Origin: PALG01 sp964495885
GTDB lineage: Bacteria > Bacteroidota > Bacteroidia > Flavobacteriales > Flavobacteriaceae
Length of the DNA stretch: 64,000 nucleotides
Direction of reading: 5' to 3'
Assembly: GCA_964495885.1 (NCBI GenBank)
Contig: CAZBWO010000005.1
Coordinates: forward strand, 124,001 to 188,000
Of this stretch, positions 26,135-35,553 are shown in pieces. Under the pieces are notes generated by a model. That model did no database searches and was not told the DNA's origin. It saw only the letters and a program-made list of their open reading frames with translations. The position numbers and the translations under genes were made by a program. Numbering within the stretch: the first letter of the stretch is position 1; every line of letters begins with the position of its first letter.

Positions 26135-27810
26135 TTTCTAGACATTTTATCGGCTAAAATAAGGGCGTTGTATAGGTTTGCCATTTTACCCGAGGTAGAA
26201 ATGTTTGAAAACGAATCCTTATTAGAGGTGTCTCCACCTAAAATTACAGTTGCAGAAGAGGCAAGACCACTATCCATCAAAATTTTCTTTACTTGTTTTG
26301 CGGAAAGCTCTGGATAGTAAGAACGAATCATAGCAGCAACTCCAGCTACTGCGGGGGAAGCCATGGATGTTCCCTGTAAATATTCATAAGTATTAAGAGG
26401 TGTTGTGGACCAAATCTTAACACCGGGAGCAAAAAGATCAACACTGGATTTTCCATAATTACTAAAGGAAGCAACCATTTCACTACCGTATTTGTAGTTA
26501 AGGGCGCCAATAGTGATAAAGGTATCGCTTATCTCACCTGCCTCACCCACTTTTTGGTCATTAGGATACACCTGTACATCATCTAGATTTACACCATCAT
26601 TTCCAGCTGCGTTTACAATAAGCACATCCTTTTGTGCTGCATACTTAATGGCATCCCAAACCCATTCAGGGTGAGGGGAATAGTATTTTCCGAAACTGGT
26701 ATTGATTACTTTTGCGCCATTGTCTACCGCATATCGAATTGCCAAGGCAATATCTTTGTCATATTCGTCTCCATCTGGAACGGCCCGGACCACCATAATT
26801 TCAACATTTCTGGAAACACCATCCATTCCAATGCCGTTATTTCGTTCGGCAGCGATAATTCCGGCCACGTGTGTTCCGTGTCGCGCATCTTCTTTTTTGG
26901 AATCTGGCCCATCTACATCGTTGTTTCCGTAGAACCTGCTGGAAAAATCATCAGGATCATCGCCTAAGTTCTTTTCACGGAAGTTTGTGCCTACATTAAA
27001 GTGGGAAGTAATTCTACCTTCAAAATAGTCAACCCCGTCTGTAAGCTGCTTAATCACTTCTGGAACCGTATCTGCATAATTTAGCATTTGGCTAAGCATC
27101 GCGATTTGCTGCTGTTCTGTGCTTGAGGGGTTTTGAATGGAACCAAGATCTTCCATGGAATAATCCTCTTTACCTAATTTTTGGGAAATTGCCTCGTGTG
27201 CGGGCTTTACCTGCGAGAGAATTTGCTCATAGCGAGCCTTGTTGGCTTGTGCTTCACCTAATTCCTTTTCGAATTCGGCTTTTGCTTTTTGATACAATTT
27301 AAACTCTTCGCGGTTTGCGGCACTTACAGAAGCTTCGGTTTTGCCTTCATATTTTGGCCCTAGCTTCTTCACATACCGAACATATTCCATGTTTTCGGCA
27401 ACAATATCGCCAAGGAAGTTCCATCCGTGGATATCATCAACGTATCCGTTTTTGTCGTCATCAATACCGTTTCCGGCAATTTCATCTTCGTTCACCCAAA
27501 TAATATCTTTTAGGTCTTCGTGCTCGATGTCAATTCCACTATCAATAACCCCAACGATTACGGTTGACCCCTTTCTTCCTTGAATAATTTCGGCATAGGC
27601 TCTGTCTACGCTCATTCCGGGAATGGTATCCTGAAGCAAGTCTGCTGCAGTCCAGGTTTTGGTCTCTGCTTCGGAAAGTGGAGCCGCCTTAAGGGGCAGG
27701 GTATCTATATTTTCAATGGGAGTTGAAACAATTGGGGGAAGGCCTCCTCCACAAGAAGTCAAAAGCATTGCGGAAGCGGAAGCGATTAAGGAAAACTTTA
27801 AAATTTTCAT
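26131..27810 (-). CDS. Subtilase (S8) lipoprotein with large insertion
   Basis: I choose the ATG at 27810 (559 residues) because it begins the lipoprotein signal MKILKFSLIASASAMLLTSC (lipidated Cys20); an ATG at 27843 would add 11 residues before it. The triad is D90 (IVGVIDSGIDIEHEDL), H311 (ARHGTHVAGI) and S482 (GTSMASPAVAG). The D-to-H gap is about 220 residues, against about 30-40 in subtilisin; the insertion (about 125-300) is rich in K/E/A/Q and partly coiled-coil (AKAEFEKELGEAQANKARYE). It is 13 nt after the MBL gene and overlaps the M1 gene by 4 nt. Confidence 0.93.
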   Translation of the reverse strand: MKILKFSLIASASAMLLTSCGGGLPPIVSTPIENIDTLPLKAAPLSEAETKTWTAADLLQDTIPGMSVDRAYAEIIQGRKGSTVIVGVIDSGIDIEHEDLKDIIWVNEDEIAGNGIDDDKNGYVDDIHGWNFLGDIVAENMEYVRYVKKLGPKYEGKTEASVSAANREEFKLYQKAKAEFEKELGEAQANKARYEQILSQVKPAHEAISQKLGKEDYSMEDLGSIQNPSSTEQQQIAMLSQMLNYADTVPEVIKQLTDGVDYFEGRITSHFNVGTNFREKNLGDDPDDFSSRFYGNNDVDGPDSKKEDARHGTHVAGIIAAERNNGIGMDGVSRNVEIMVVRAVPDGDEYDKDIALAIRYAVDNGAKVINTSFGKYYSPHPEWVWDAIKYAAQKDVLIVNAAGNDGVNLDDVQVYPNDQKVGEAGEISDTFITIGALNYKYGSEMVASFSNYGKSSVDLFAPGVKIWSTTPLNTYEYLQGTSMASPAVAGVAAMIRSYYPELSAKQVKKILMDSGLASSATVILGGDTSNKDSFSNISTSGKMANLYNALILADKMSRK

Positions 27811-27823
27811 AAGTTCAAAATAG

Positions 27824-28684
27824 TTAATTAAATAATTGGTCAAAAGTAAAGGATTGGTCCAAACGGACGCCTTTTTCAGTATGTTTAACAGTAATAATTT
27901 CGTGGTAGGGATCGTGCTCTAGGATTAAATAGTATCCTTTGTCTGCAGCAGTGTTTAAAAATTTTTCTTTTTCGTCCAAAGTAAGTAATGGACGGGTATC
28001 ATATCCCATTACGTAGGGTAGTGGCAGGTGCCCAGCGGTAGGCAGCAAATCTGCCATAAACACCAGGGTCTTTCCTTGATATTCAATATGCGGAATCATT
28101 TGTTTTTCGGTGTGACCATTCACGAATAACACACCAAAATCCAAAGCGCTTTTTTCAAGAAAATCGCCTTTAGGTTGCTCAATATATTCTAATTGCCCAC
28201 TCTCTTCTATGGGCAGTATATTTTCCTTTAAGAAGGAAGCCTTTTCCCTTTTGTTAGGTTCTGTAGCCCATTTCCAGTGGTTTTTGTTGCTCCAAAACTT
28301 GGCATTTTTAAAAGCAGGCTCATAACCCGTTCGGTCTTTGTTCCACTGAATACTTCCGCCGCAATGGTCAAAATGAAGGTGTGTAAGAAAAACATCCGTA
28401 ATTTCATCTCTATGGAAGCCAGCTTTTTTTAAGGATCTGTCTAGGGTATCATCTCCCCATAAATAGTAGTAGCCAAAAAACTTTTCGCTTTGTTTGTTGC
28501 CCATCCCGTTGTCAATCAAAATAAGCTGGTTGTCTTTTTCAACGAGAAGACACCTTGCGGCCATTTCAATCATATTATTTTCATCTGCTGGGTTGGTTCG
28601 GGACCAGAGTGTTTTAGGAACCACTCCAAACATAGCCCCACCATCTAGCTTAAAATTTCCGGATTCTATAGGGTAGATTTTCAT
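27824..28684 (-). CDS. Metallo-beta-lactamase-fold hydrolase
   Basis: This 286-residue protein starts at the ATG at 28684 (MKIYPIESGNF); an ATG at 28720 would add an unrelated stretch. The dinuclear metal motif HLHFDHCGG is complete, as are the flanking ILIDNGMG and FVNGHTEKQM (His) and the later Asp in FMADLLP. The pattern is like lactonase/AHL-type enzymes. The substrate is unknown. It is the first gene of the leftward MBL - S8 - M1 group and has a 215-nt spacer to the divergent antiporter gene, in which I see only AT-rich sequence. Confidence 0.9.
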   Translation of the reverse strand: MKIYPIESGNFKLDGGAMFGVVPKTLWSRTNPADENNMIEMAARCLLVEKDNQLILIDNGMGNKQSEKFFGYYYLWGDDTLDRSLKKAGFHRDEITDVFLTHLHFDHCGGSIQWNKDRTGYEPAFKNAKFWSNKNHWKWATEPNKREKASFLKENILPIEESGQLEYIEQPKGDFLEKSALDFGVLFVNGHTEKQMIPHIEYQGKTLVFMADLLPTAGHLPLPYVMGYDTRPLLTLDEKEKFLNTAADKGYYLILEHDPYHEIITVKHTEKGVRLDQSFTFDQLFN

Positions 28685-28899
28685 GTATCTTATAAGAACG
28701 TGCAAAATAGTAAAACCCACACATTCTAAAAGGCTTACTTAATTAATTATACTATTTTTAACAAATATAAAAACAAACCATCAAAATACGTAGTAAAGCA
28801 GCTATTCCCTAAGCCATTTTTCGGGATTAAAGAAAAGATGACACTTCTTTTAAATGGGTTTATTCCATTTTCTTAGTATTTTTAGCCAAAACAGAACAA

Positions 28900-30762
28900 A
28901 TGCTTGAGTTAGCGGGAATCATTATTTTAGGAATTTTAGCGCAATGGGTCGCTTGGAAATTTAAGATTCCAGCCATCCTCCCGCTTATTCTTATTGGTCT
29001 GGCCGTAGGTCCTTTGGCGACACTGGTTTTAGAGAGCGGCAAGCCATGGATACAGCCTATATGGGATGGAGACCGCGGATTATTTCCCGGTGAAAACCTC
29101 TTCTATTTTGTTTCATTGGCCATTGGAATTATCCTTTTTGAGGGCGGACTTACCTTAAAACGGGGTGAAATATCAAAAGTGGGCCCAGTTATTGGAAAGC
29201 TAATTAGCTTGGGCGCAGCAATCACTTTTTTTGGAGCAGGCGTTGCCGCTCATTATGTTTTCGGACTTTCCTGGAAGATTTCCTTTTTGTTTGCTTCATT
29301 GATAATTGTTACCGGCCCTACGGTAATTTCTCCCATTCTTCGGAATATTCCGCTAAAGAAGGATGTTTCTGCCGTATTAAAATGGGAGGGAATACTTATT
29401 GACCCCATTGGGGCGTTGGTTGCGGTTTTGATTTTTGAATTTATAAGCGTTGGGGGAGATGTGGGGTATTCAAAACAAGCCCTTATTGAATTTGGTAAAA
29501 TTGTACTTATTGGATTTTCCTTCGGAATTTCGGGAGGGTATGCCTTGTATTTTTCGATTAAGAAAAAATTAGTTCCGCATTATCTATTAAATGTAGTTGC
29601 CCTTTCGGTGGTATTGCTCATTTTTGTGGAAAGCGATGTTTTTGCCCACGAATCTGGATTGCTTTCCGTAGTAGTGATGGGAATGTTTTTGGGAAACAGC
29701 GATCTTCCCAATCTAAAAGAGCTATTGTATTTCAAGGAATCATTGAGCGTGTTGCTTATTTCCATTTTGTTTATTTTGCTGGCAGCCAACATCAAAATAG
29801 AAGACTTGCTGCTTATTTATAATTGGAACACAGCTATTTTGTTGGCGTTGGTCATTTTTGTACTCCGGCCGCTTTCGGTATTTGCAAGCACCTATAAATC
29901 GTCATTAAAAGTCAACGAGAAGCTTTTTATTAGCTGGGTAGGTCCAAGAGGAATTGTAGCTGCCGGTATTGCTTCGCTTTTTGGAACAAAATTAGCCCAA
30001 TACGGGGTAGAAGGCGCTCAATATATTACGCCCTTAGTTTTTGCTGTAGTGCTTGTAACCGTTTTGTTGAACGCAACAACAGCGCGGTTTTTTGCAAAAA
30101 TTGTAGGGGTCTTTTTGAAAACTTCCGAAGGAATCCTTATCGTTGGGGCATCAAAACTCTCTAGGCTTATTGCGAGTTACCTTCAAAAAAACGGAAGGCA
30201 CGTGGTTTTGGTTGACTCCAATAAATCCAACATCGCAAAGGCGAAGGATTTGGACTTAGAGGCCTGGCCAGCGAATATATATTCAGACGACCTTTCAAGT
30301 AATGTTGAACTTAGTGACGTGGGCTATTTGTTAGCACTTACTGGGAGCCAGGAGGTAAATCAGCAAGCCATCAGTAGGTTTGGAAGTATTTTTGGAGAAA
30401 CAGGAACTTTCCGTTTAATGTCTTCTGAAGAAAAATTGCTTGATAATCATTCAGACAACTCTACTCTTTTTTCGCACACTCATGATTTTAATATGTTGGA
30501 AGAGGTTTCAAGGACGTATCCATCTATTCAGGAGATTCCGGTAGATTCCAAAAAACAGCTTATGAAATTGTTGTCGATTATTGAAAAAGACAATGACACG
30601 GTTTCTCTTTTCCTGAAACTTCCAAACGGATATTTAGAGCTCATCAATCAAATTGATGATAAGGAAGTTTCAGAAGGTTGTCAGTTAGTTTACCTAGGAA
30701 AACCTTTAGATGTGGAAGAGTTAACCCAAGCGACCAAATCGTCAAAACAATCTCCAAACTAA
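28900..30762 (+). CDS. Na+(K+)/H+ antiporter with TrkA-N domain
   Basis: This 620-residue inner-membrane CPA1/2-type antiporter has about 12 helices (residues 1-405), including the start IIILGILAQWVAWKFKIPAI and the ion-binding signature region VTGPTVISPILRN with EGILIDPIGALVAV (the paired Asp/Glu of the NhaP type). A cytoplasmic Rossmann-like domain follows (GILIVGASKLSRLIASYLQKN, acidic residue in VVLVDSN). It regulates pH and cation balance. The start ATG at 28900 has a short spacer and no clear -7 element. The C-terminal part (about 525-620) is a regulatory tail. Confidence 0.92.
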   Translation: MLELAGIIILGILAQWVAWKFKIPAILPLILIGLAVGPLATLVLESGKPWIQPIWDGDRGLFPGENLFYFVSLAIGIILFEGGLTLKRGEISKVGPVIGKLISLGAAITFFGAGVAAHYVFGLSWKISFLFASLIIVTGPTVISPILRNIPLKKDVSAVLKWEGILIDPIGALVAVLIFEFISVGGDVGYSKQALIEFGKIVLIGFSFGISGGYALYFSIKKKLVPHYLLNVVALSVVLLIFVESDVFAHESGLLSVVVMGMFLGNSDLPNLKELLYFKESLSVLLISILFILLAANIKIEDLLLIYNWNTAILLALVIFVLRPLSVFASTYKSSLKVNEKLFISWVGPRGIVAAGIASLFGTKLAQYGVEGAQYITPLVFAVVLVTVLLNATTARFFAKIVGVFLKTSEGILIVGASKLSRLIASYLQKNGRHVVLVDSNKSNIAKAKDLDLEAWPANIYSDDLSSNVELSDVGYLLALTGSQEVNQQAISRFGSIFGETGTFRLMSSEEKLLDNHSDNSTLFSHTHDFNMLEEVSRTYPSIQEIPVDSKKQLMKLLSIIEKDNDTVSLFLKLPNGYLELINQIDDKEVSEGCQLVYLGKPLDVEELTQATKSSKQSPN

Positions 30763-30806
30763 AGACTATTTTTTTACAACGAGCGTTTCATTACAAAAGA
30801 TTCTGC

Positions 30807-31031
30807 ATGAAAAATTTCAGCCTTATACTATTGCTTATACTATTTTTGGCCGCTTGTAAAGAGGATGAATCTGTTGCGTGCACAACCTGTAGTTCTGCGC
30901 AAACACCAAACTTTGAATTATGCCGTGAAAGCAATGGAAATGCTTCAGTAAATGGTGAAGATACGGGTACACAGTACGAAGTTTATTTAGACGGTCTTTT
31001 AGCGCTGGGCACTACCTGTGGAGGAATTTAG
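30807..31031 (+). CDS. Small Cys-rich lipoprotein
   Basis: This 74-residue protein has a clear lipobox signal (MKNFSLILLLILFLAAC, lipidated Cys at 17). The mature part is 58 residues and carries four further cysteines: ESVACTTC (C-x2-C), ELCRES and LGTTCGGI. The middle is NGNASVNGEDTGTQYEVYL. I recognise no family. The ATG at 30807 is chosen over the longer in-frame start at 30678 because that one reads into the antiporter gene. It is 44 nt downstream of the antiporter gene, and its stop overlaps the lepA stop (TTAG). Confidence 0.7.
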   Translation: MKNFSLILLLILFLAACKEDESVACTTCSSAQTPNFELCRESNGNASVNGEDTGTQYEVYLDGLLALGTTCGGI

Positions 31032-32824
31032 TCGTTCAATTTTAATACGGCCATAAACGCTTCCTGCGGAATTTCTACATTTCCAACAGCCCGCATTCTC
31101 TTTTTCCCCTTTTTCTGTTTTTCCAATAATTTTCGCTTTCTTGAAATATCCCCCCCATAACATTTGGCGGTTACATCCTTCCGAAGTGCTTTTACAGTTT
31201 CCCTGGCAATGATTTTTGAACCAATGGCGGCCTGTATAGGAATATCAAATTGTTGTCTCGGGATTAACTCCTTCAGCTTTTCGCACATTTTCTTTCCAAT
31301 ATCATAGGCATTATCCCTATGTAACAATGCTGAAAGCGCATCTACCGTATTTCCGTTAAGCAACACATCTACCTTCACCAAATTGGAAGCGCGCATGCCA
31401 ATTGGGGAATAGTCAAAAGAAGCATACCCCTTTGAAACGGTTTTCAACCGGTCATAAAAATCGAAAACAATTTCTGCCAACGGCATATCGAAGTTTAGCT
31501 CAACCCGGTCTTGAGTAAGGTAGGTTTGATTGGTTATTTGTCCCCTTTTTTCAATACAAAGCGACATAACCGGACCAACATAATCTGCTTTGGTAATAAT
31601 GCTCGCTTTGATAAAAGGTTCTTCAACACGATCCAGCACCGAAGGGTCTGGAAGGTCGCTTGGGTTATTTACCAAAATGGAAGTTTCGGGATCTTTTGTG
31701 GTGAAGGCATGATAGGATACGTTAGGAACGGTGGTAATCACCGTCATATCAAATTCACGTTCCAATCGCTCCTGAATGATTTCCAAATGCAACATACCCA
31801 GAAAACCACAACGGAATCCAAAGCCCAAAGCTGCAGAGCTTTCAGGCTGAAAAACCAAAGAAGCATCATTCAACTGAAGCTTTTCCATAGAGCCTCTTAA
31901 TTCTTCGTAATCTTCGGTATCTACGGGATAAATCCCTGCAAATACCATAGGCTTTACATCTTCAAAACCCTCAATCATATTCTTGGTGGGGTCTTTTGCG
32001 TCGGTTATCGTATCTCCAACTTTTACCTCACGGGCATCTTTGATGCCCGTAATAAGGTATCCCACATCTCCTGTTTTGATTACTTTTTTAGGAAGTTGCT
32101 TTAATTTTAAAGTCCCTACCTCATCTGCATTATAGGATTTCCCAGTGGCCATGAATTTAATTTGCTGGCCTTTTGTGATTTCCCCATTTAACACCCTGAA
32201 ATAGGTTTCTACCCCCCGAAAAGGGTTGTATACGGAGTCAAAAATCAACGCCTGTAGAGGCTCCTCGGGATTTCCTTTTGGCGCAGGGATTCGCTCAATA
32301 ATGGCAGTAAGTATTTCCTGTATGCCAATACCTGTTTTGGCACTAGCGGGAATAACCTCCTCTGGGTTGCAGCCTAACAAATCTACAATATCATCTGTTA
32401 CTTCTTCTGGATTGGCCGAAGGAAGATCCACCTTATTCAATACGGGGATGATTTCCAAATCGTTTTCCAGGGCCAAATACAAATTTGAAATAGTCTGTGC
32501 TTGAATACTTTGAGCAGCATCTACCACCAATAGTGCTCCTTCACAAGCCGCAATGGAACGAGACACTTCATATGAAAAATCTACGTGCCCGGGAGTGTCG
32601 ATTAGATTCAGGATATAAGGCTCTCCATTATGTAGGTAGTCCATCTGGATGGCATGGCTTTTAATGGTAATTCCACGCTCCCGCTCCAAGTCCATATTAT
32701 CCAATAATTGGTCTTGTTTTTCCCTGTCGGTTACACTTCCAGTGGCATCCAAAAGACGATCTGCCAAGGTACTTTTACCATGGTCGATGTGAGCAATAAT
32801 GCAAAAATTGCGGATGTTTTTCAT
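31028..32824 (-). CDS. lepA: Elongation factor 4
   Basis: This 598-residue translational GTPase back-translocates stalled ribosomes. The ATG at 32824 (MKNIRNFCIIAHIDHGKST) is used; the longer reading frame starts upstream of any family residue. G-domain motifs: HIDHGKST (G1), DTPGHVDF (G3), NKVD (G4). The C-terminal LepA-CTD (IGSKIIARETVKALRKDVTAKCYGGDISRKRKLL) is complete. A minus-strand TATATTTG (32857 to 32850) lies 25 nt upstream. It is divergent from dusB and convergent with the small lipoprotein gene. Confidence 0.97.
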   Translation of the reverse strand: MKNIRNFCIIAHIDHGKSTLADRLLDATGSVTDREKQDQLLDNMDLERERGITIKSHAIQMDYLHNGEPYILNLIDTPGHVDFSYEVSRSIAACEGALLVVDAAQSIQAQTISNLYLALENDLEIIPVLNKVDLPSANPEEVTDDIVDLLGCNPEEVIPASAKTGIGIQEILTAIIERIPAPKGNPEEPLQALIFDSVYNPFRGVETYFRVLNGEITKGQQIKFMATGKSYNADEVGTLKLKQLPKKVIKTGDVGYLITGIKDAREVKVGDTITDAKDPTKNMIEGFEDVKPMVFAGIYPVDTEDYEELRGSMEKLQLNDASLVFQPESSAALGFGFRCGFLGMLHLEIIQERLEREFDMTVITTVPNVSYHAFTTKDPETSILVNNPSDLPDPSVLDRVEEPFIKASIITKADYVGPVMSLCIEKRGQITNQTYLTQDRVELNFDMPLAEIVFDFYDRLKTVSKGYASFDYSPIGMRASNLVKVDVLLNGNTVDALSALLHRDNAYDIGKKMCEKLKELIPRQQFDIPIQAAIGSKIIARETVKALRKDVTAKCYGGDISRKRKLLEKQKKGKKRMRAVGNVEIPQEAFMAVLKLND

Positions 32825-32849
32825 AACAAACTGCGTATTTGGCAGTCTG

Positions 32850-32857
32850 CAAATATA
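32850..32857 (-). promoter_or_regulatory. lepA -7 element
   Basis: Minus-strand TATATTTG, a perfect TAnnTTTG, ends 25 nt before the lepA ATG. Confidence 0.5.
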
Positions 32858-32923
32858 GGGCAAAAAAGCTGCTTTGTATTACTTTTTAAAGCGATTCACA
32901 ATTTTATGGTTAATTTTGCACCC

Positions 32924-33916
32924 ATGGTAAAGATTGGAGACATAGATGTTGGGGAATTTCCCCTATTGTTGGCCCCTATGGAAGATGTGAGCGACCCACC
33001 ATTTCGCGCTTTGTGTAAAGAACAAGGAGCAGACGTGGTGTATACCGAATTTATTTCTTCAGAGGGATTGATTCGCGATGCGGCCAAGAGCGTGCAAAAG
33101 TTGGATATTTACGAAAAGGAGCGTCCTGTGGGGATTCAGATTTTTGGAGCGGTATTGGATTCCATGCTAAAAAGCGTGGAAATAGTGGAGGCTTCAGGAC
33201 CAGATATTATTGATATTAATTTTGGATGTCCGGTAAAAAAGGTGGTTTCTAAAGGTGCTGGGGCTGGGATTTTGAAAGACGTAGATTTAATGGTTTCCTT
33301 AACGGAAGCCATGGTAAAACACACGAAACTTCCTGTTACGGTTAAAACCAGGCTGGGGTGGGACCATGATTCCATTAAAATAGTTGAGGTTGCTGAACGG
33401 TTACAGGATGTAGGCTGTAAGGCTATTTCCATTCATGGAAGGACGCGAGCCCAGATGTATAAAGGAGATGCAGATTGGGCGCCCATTTCTGAAGTAAAAA
33501 ACAACCCTAGAATGCATATTCCGGTTTTTGGAAATGGGGATGTAAACACCCCTGAAAAAGCTATGGAAATGCGGGATAAATTTGGACTCGATGGCGCCAT
33601 GATTGGGCGTGCAAGTATAGGGTATCCTTGGTTTTTTAAAGAAGTAAAACACTATTTCAAGACAGGGGAACATTTAGATCCGCCTACCTTAAAAGAAAGG
33701 GTAGATGCTGCGAAGCGTCATTTGCAAATGGCCATTGATTGGAAAGGGGAGAAATTAGGGGTTTTTGAAACCCGCCGGCATTATACCAACTATTTTAAGG
33801 GGATTCCGCATTTTAAGGAATACCGAACTAAAATGGTAACAAGTGATGATTCCCAATCTGTTTTTGACGCGTTTGAAGAGGTGTTGGATCGTTTTGGGGA
33901 CTTCCAGTTTGTCTAG
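32924..33916 (+). CDS. dusB: tRNA-dihydrouridine synthase (DusB type)
   Basis: This 330-residue FMN enzyme reduces uridine to dihydrouridine in tRNA. The N-terminus APMEDVSDPPFR is the family's FMN-binding start, NFGCPVKKV holds the catalytic Cys, KTRLGWDHD and SIHGRTRAQMYKG follow, and GNGDVNTPEKA and GAMIGRASIGYPWFF finish the barrel. I use the ATG at 32924 (MVKIGDIDVG). ATG 32906 would also work and the longer frame would overlap lepA. It is divergent from lepA, and its stop overlaps the LolE-type gene by 4 nt (CTAG). Confidence 0.93.
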   Translation: MVKIGDIDVGEFPLLLAPMEDVSDPPFRALCKEQGADVVYTEFISSEGLIRDAAKSVQKLDIYEKERPVGIQIFGAVLDSMLKSVEIVEASGPDIIDINFGCPVKKVVSKGAGAGILKDVDLMVSLTEAMVKHTKLPVTVKTRLGWDHDSIKIVEVAERLQDVGCKAISIHGRTRAQMYKGDADWAPISEVKNNPRMHIPVFGNGDVNTPEKAMEMRDKFGLDGAMIGRASIGYPWFFKEVKHYFKTGEHLDPPTLKERVDAAKRHLQMAIDWKGEKLGVFETRRHYTNYFKGIPHFKEYRTKMVTSDDSQSVFDAFEEVLDRFGDFQFV

Positions 33917-35115
33917 GACAACAGTTTTTCGCTTACTCGCATGGAAGCCATCTTAGAGGCAAGAGCACCTAAAAATAAAATCGTCGCGAAAACAATTAGA
34001 AGATTAATCACTTTAAATTTTACAGGATAGGGGAGGTTTCCAATGGGTACAAACCCAAACTGCAATTGAAGTAAGACTAAAGCACTTCCTAAAAATAATC
34101 CTATTATTACTCCCAAAACGGTCATTAGGAAACCATTGTAGAAGAAAATCTTTCGGATGTCTTTAATGGTAAGCCCCATAAAATAAAGGGTTTTAATATT
34201 CCATCGCTTTTCCAGAATAATCATGATAATGGTTCCGGCCAGATTGAAAATAGCAATGGCCGCGATAAGACTCACAAAAAGATAGGTGAAAAGATTTTCG
34301 GAGTTCAACATTTTATAGAGGGCATCGTTTTGCTGAATACGGTTTTTGATTTCAATTTCTTGAGGAATAACAGCCCTTAATTGCGAAACAACCTGTTCTT
34401 CCGAAGCATTGGAAGAAAGCTTCAGCTCTAAATAACTTATTGCTAAAGAGTCAACACTAAGTAATTTTCTGGCAAGGTCTACATCTGTAAAGACATATTT
34501 GGTGTTTAATTCCTCGTTTACTTCATAAATCCCGGAAGCCACAACTCTTTCCGAAGCAAAAGCAGCAGAGGGATCCATCATGTTTAGTTGGCCAGTCCCA
34601 GGTTTTGGCGCATATAATTCTATAAGTTCACCATAGTCCCTAATAGAGATTGATAATTTGGAGGAAATCCCAAAGCCAATCACTACTTCATTCTGCCCAG
34701 GAGAAAGCCATTCACCCAAATAGACCAAACTGTCTAAGGGAGTCACGGCGGCATATTGATTGTCAACTCCTTTTAAATAGGCAATATGGTTTTTATCATT
34801 GAACCTTACAAAAATTCGGTCTTCCACAATTTTGGAAAATGCAGCAACCCCCTCAATGTTTGCAATGGTTTGAAACTGCTGTTCGGTAATCCTAAGTGTT
34901 TTCCCCGCAGCCGGGGTTACTTTTAAGTCACTGTCAAAAAAATTAGTGTATTGAAGGGCAAATTCCTTTAAACCCGCAAAACCGCTAAGCACCACAAACA
35001 AGGACATTGATCCAAGAATTACGGCGCCAATGGCAATACGTGAAATAATATTTACTGCGTTTTTATGACTTCTGGAAAACAGGTAGCGCCTTGCGATGTA
35101 AAGGGAGTGGTTCAA
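33913..35115 (-). CDS. LolC/LolE-type ABC permease (FtsX/MacB family)
   Basis: This 400-residue inner-membrane permease has a first helix at about 25-45 (NIISRIAIGAVILGSMSLFVVLSG), a large periplasmic domain (about 50-270) and three C-terminal FtsX helices (FVSLIAAIAIFNLAGTIIMI, GFLMTVLGVIIGLFLGSALVLL, LLIVFATILFLGALAS). This is the form of lipoprotein-releasing LolC/E proteins. No ATPase gene is adjacent. The start codon is TTG at 35115: no ATG lies before residue 37 and the N-terminus NHSLYIARRYLFS is the family's own. It follows rbfA after 1 nt. Confidence 0.85.
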   Translation of the reverse strand: MNHSLYIARRYLFSRSHKNAVNIISRIAIGAVILGSMSLFVVLSGFAGLKEFALQYTNFFDSDLKVTPAAGKTLRITEQQFQTIANIEGVAAFSKIVEDRIFVRFNDKNHIAYLKGVDNQYAAVTPLDSLVYLGEWLSPGQNEVVIGFGISSKLSISIRDYGELIELYAPKPGTGQLNMMDPSAAFASERVVASGIYEVNEELNTKYVFTDVDLARKLLSVDSLAISYLELKLSSNASEEQVVSQLRAVIPQEIEIKNRIQQNDALYKMLNSENLFTYLFVSLIAAIAIFNLAGTIIMIILEKRWNIKTLYFMGLTIKDIRKIFFYNGFLMTVLGVIIGLFLGSALVLLQLQFGFVPIGNLPYPVKFKVINLLIVFATILFLGALASKMASMRVSEKLLS

Positions 35116-35116
35116 A

Positions 35117-35512
35117 TTATTTCTTTTTCCTTCGTGCTAACAAGTTTGGGTCCTCAATAGGATTATCTCCTCCTTCCACGGCTTTTTCGATGTTTTTGAT
35201 ATACTCTAACGAGTCGTCATTGTAAAAACTTAATTCGGGCATTCTTCTTAACTGATTTTTAGTGAGCTGTGCAATGGTGTGCTTGATATTGCTTTTGATG
35301 CTGTTAAGCTCTTCAACTAATTTCCCAGATTTTTCTGAAGGGAATACACTTACGTAAACTTTTGCAATAGAAAGATCTGTAGTTACCGTTACTTTGGTAA
35401 CCGAAATTAGAACTCCCGTGGTTCCTCTATCCCGAAGCATTTCCTGAAGCACCTTTGCAAGGTCTTCTTGAAGCACTCCTGCAATTTTTTTTTGTCTATT
35501 GGTTTCTTCCAT
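35117..35512 (-). CDS. rbfA: 30S ribosome-binding factor
   Basis: This 131-residue protein aids 16S rRNA maturation and 30S assembly. The ATG at 35512 begins METNRQKK-like MEETNRQKKIAGVLQEDL, which matches the family start; an in-frame ATG at 35530 adds six residues. KH-like core: VLISVTKVTVTTDLSIAKVYVSVFP and the C-terminal LRRMPELSFYNDDSLEY. It is followed after 1 nt by the TTG-started permease gene, so the two are coupled. Confidence 0.92.
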   Translation of the reverse strand: MEETNRQKKIAGVLQEDLAKVLQEMLRDRGTTGVLISVTKVTVTTDLSIAKVYVSVFPSEKSGKLVEELNSIKSNIKHTIAQLTKNQLRRMPELSFYNDDSLEYIKNIEKAVEGGDNPIEDPNLLARRKKK

Positions 35513-35553
35513 GCTACAAAAGTAAAACATTTCGAGCCAAAGCGCTTATTTAT

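Noticed and set aside
27315..27583. Plus-strand ORFs opposite the subtilase insertion
   Set aside because: Antisense frames in a gene with a complete catalytic triad; no independent evidence.
28685..28899. A feature in the 215-bp spacer between the MBL and antiporter genes
   Set aside because: Only AT-rich sequence and short TTAATTAATTA runs; no strong dyad, -7 element or ORF.
32911..32918. TAATTTTG upstream of dusB as a -7 promoter
   Set aside because: It ends only 5 nt before the ATG, which would leave no leader, unlike the 9-25 nt seen at most other sites.
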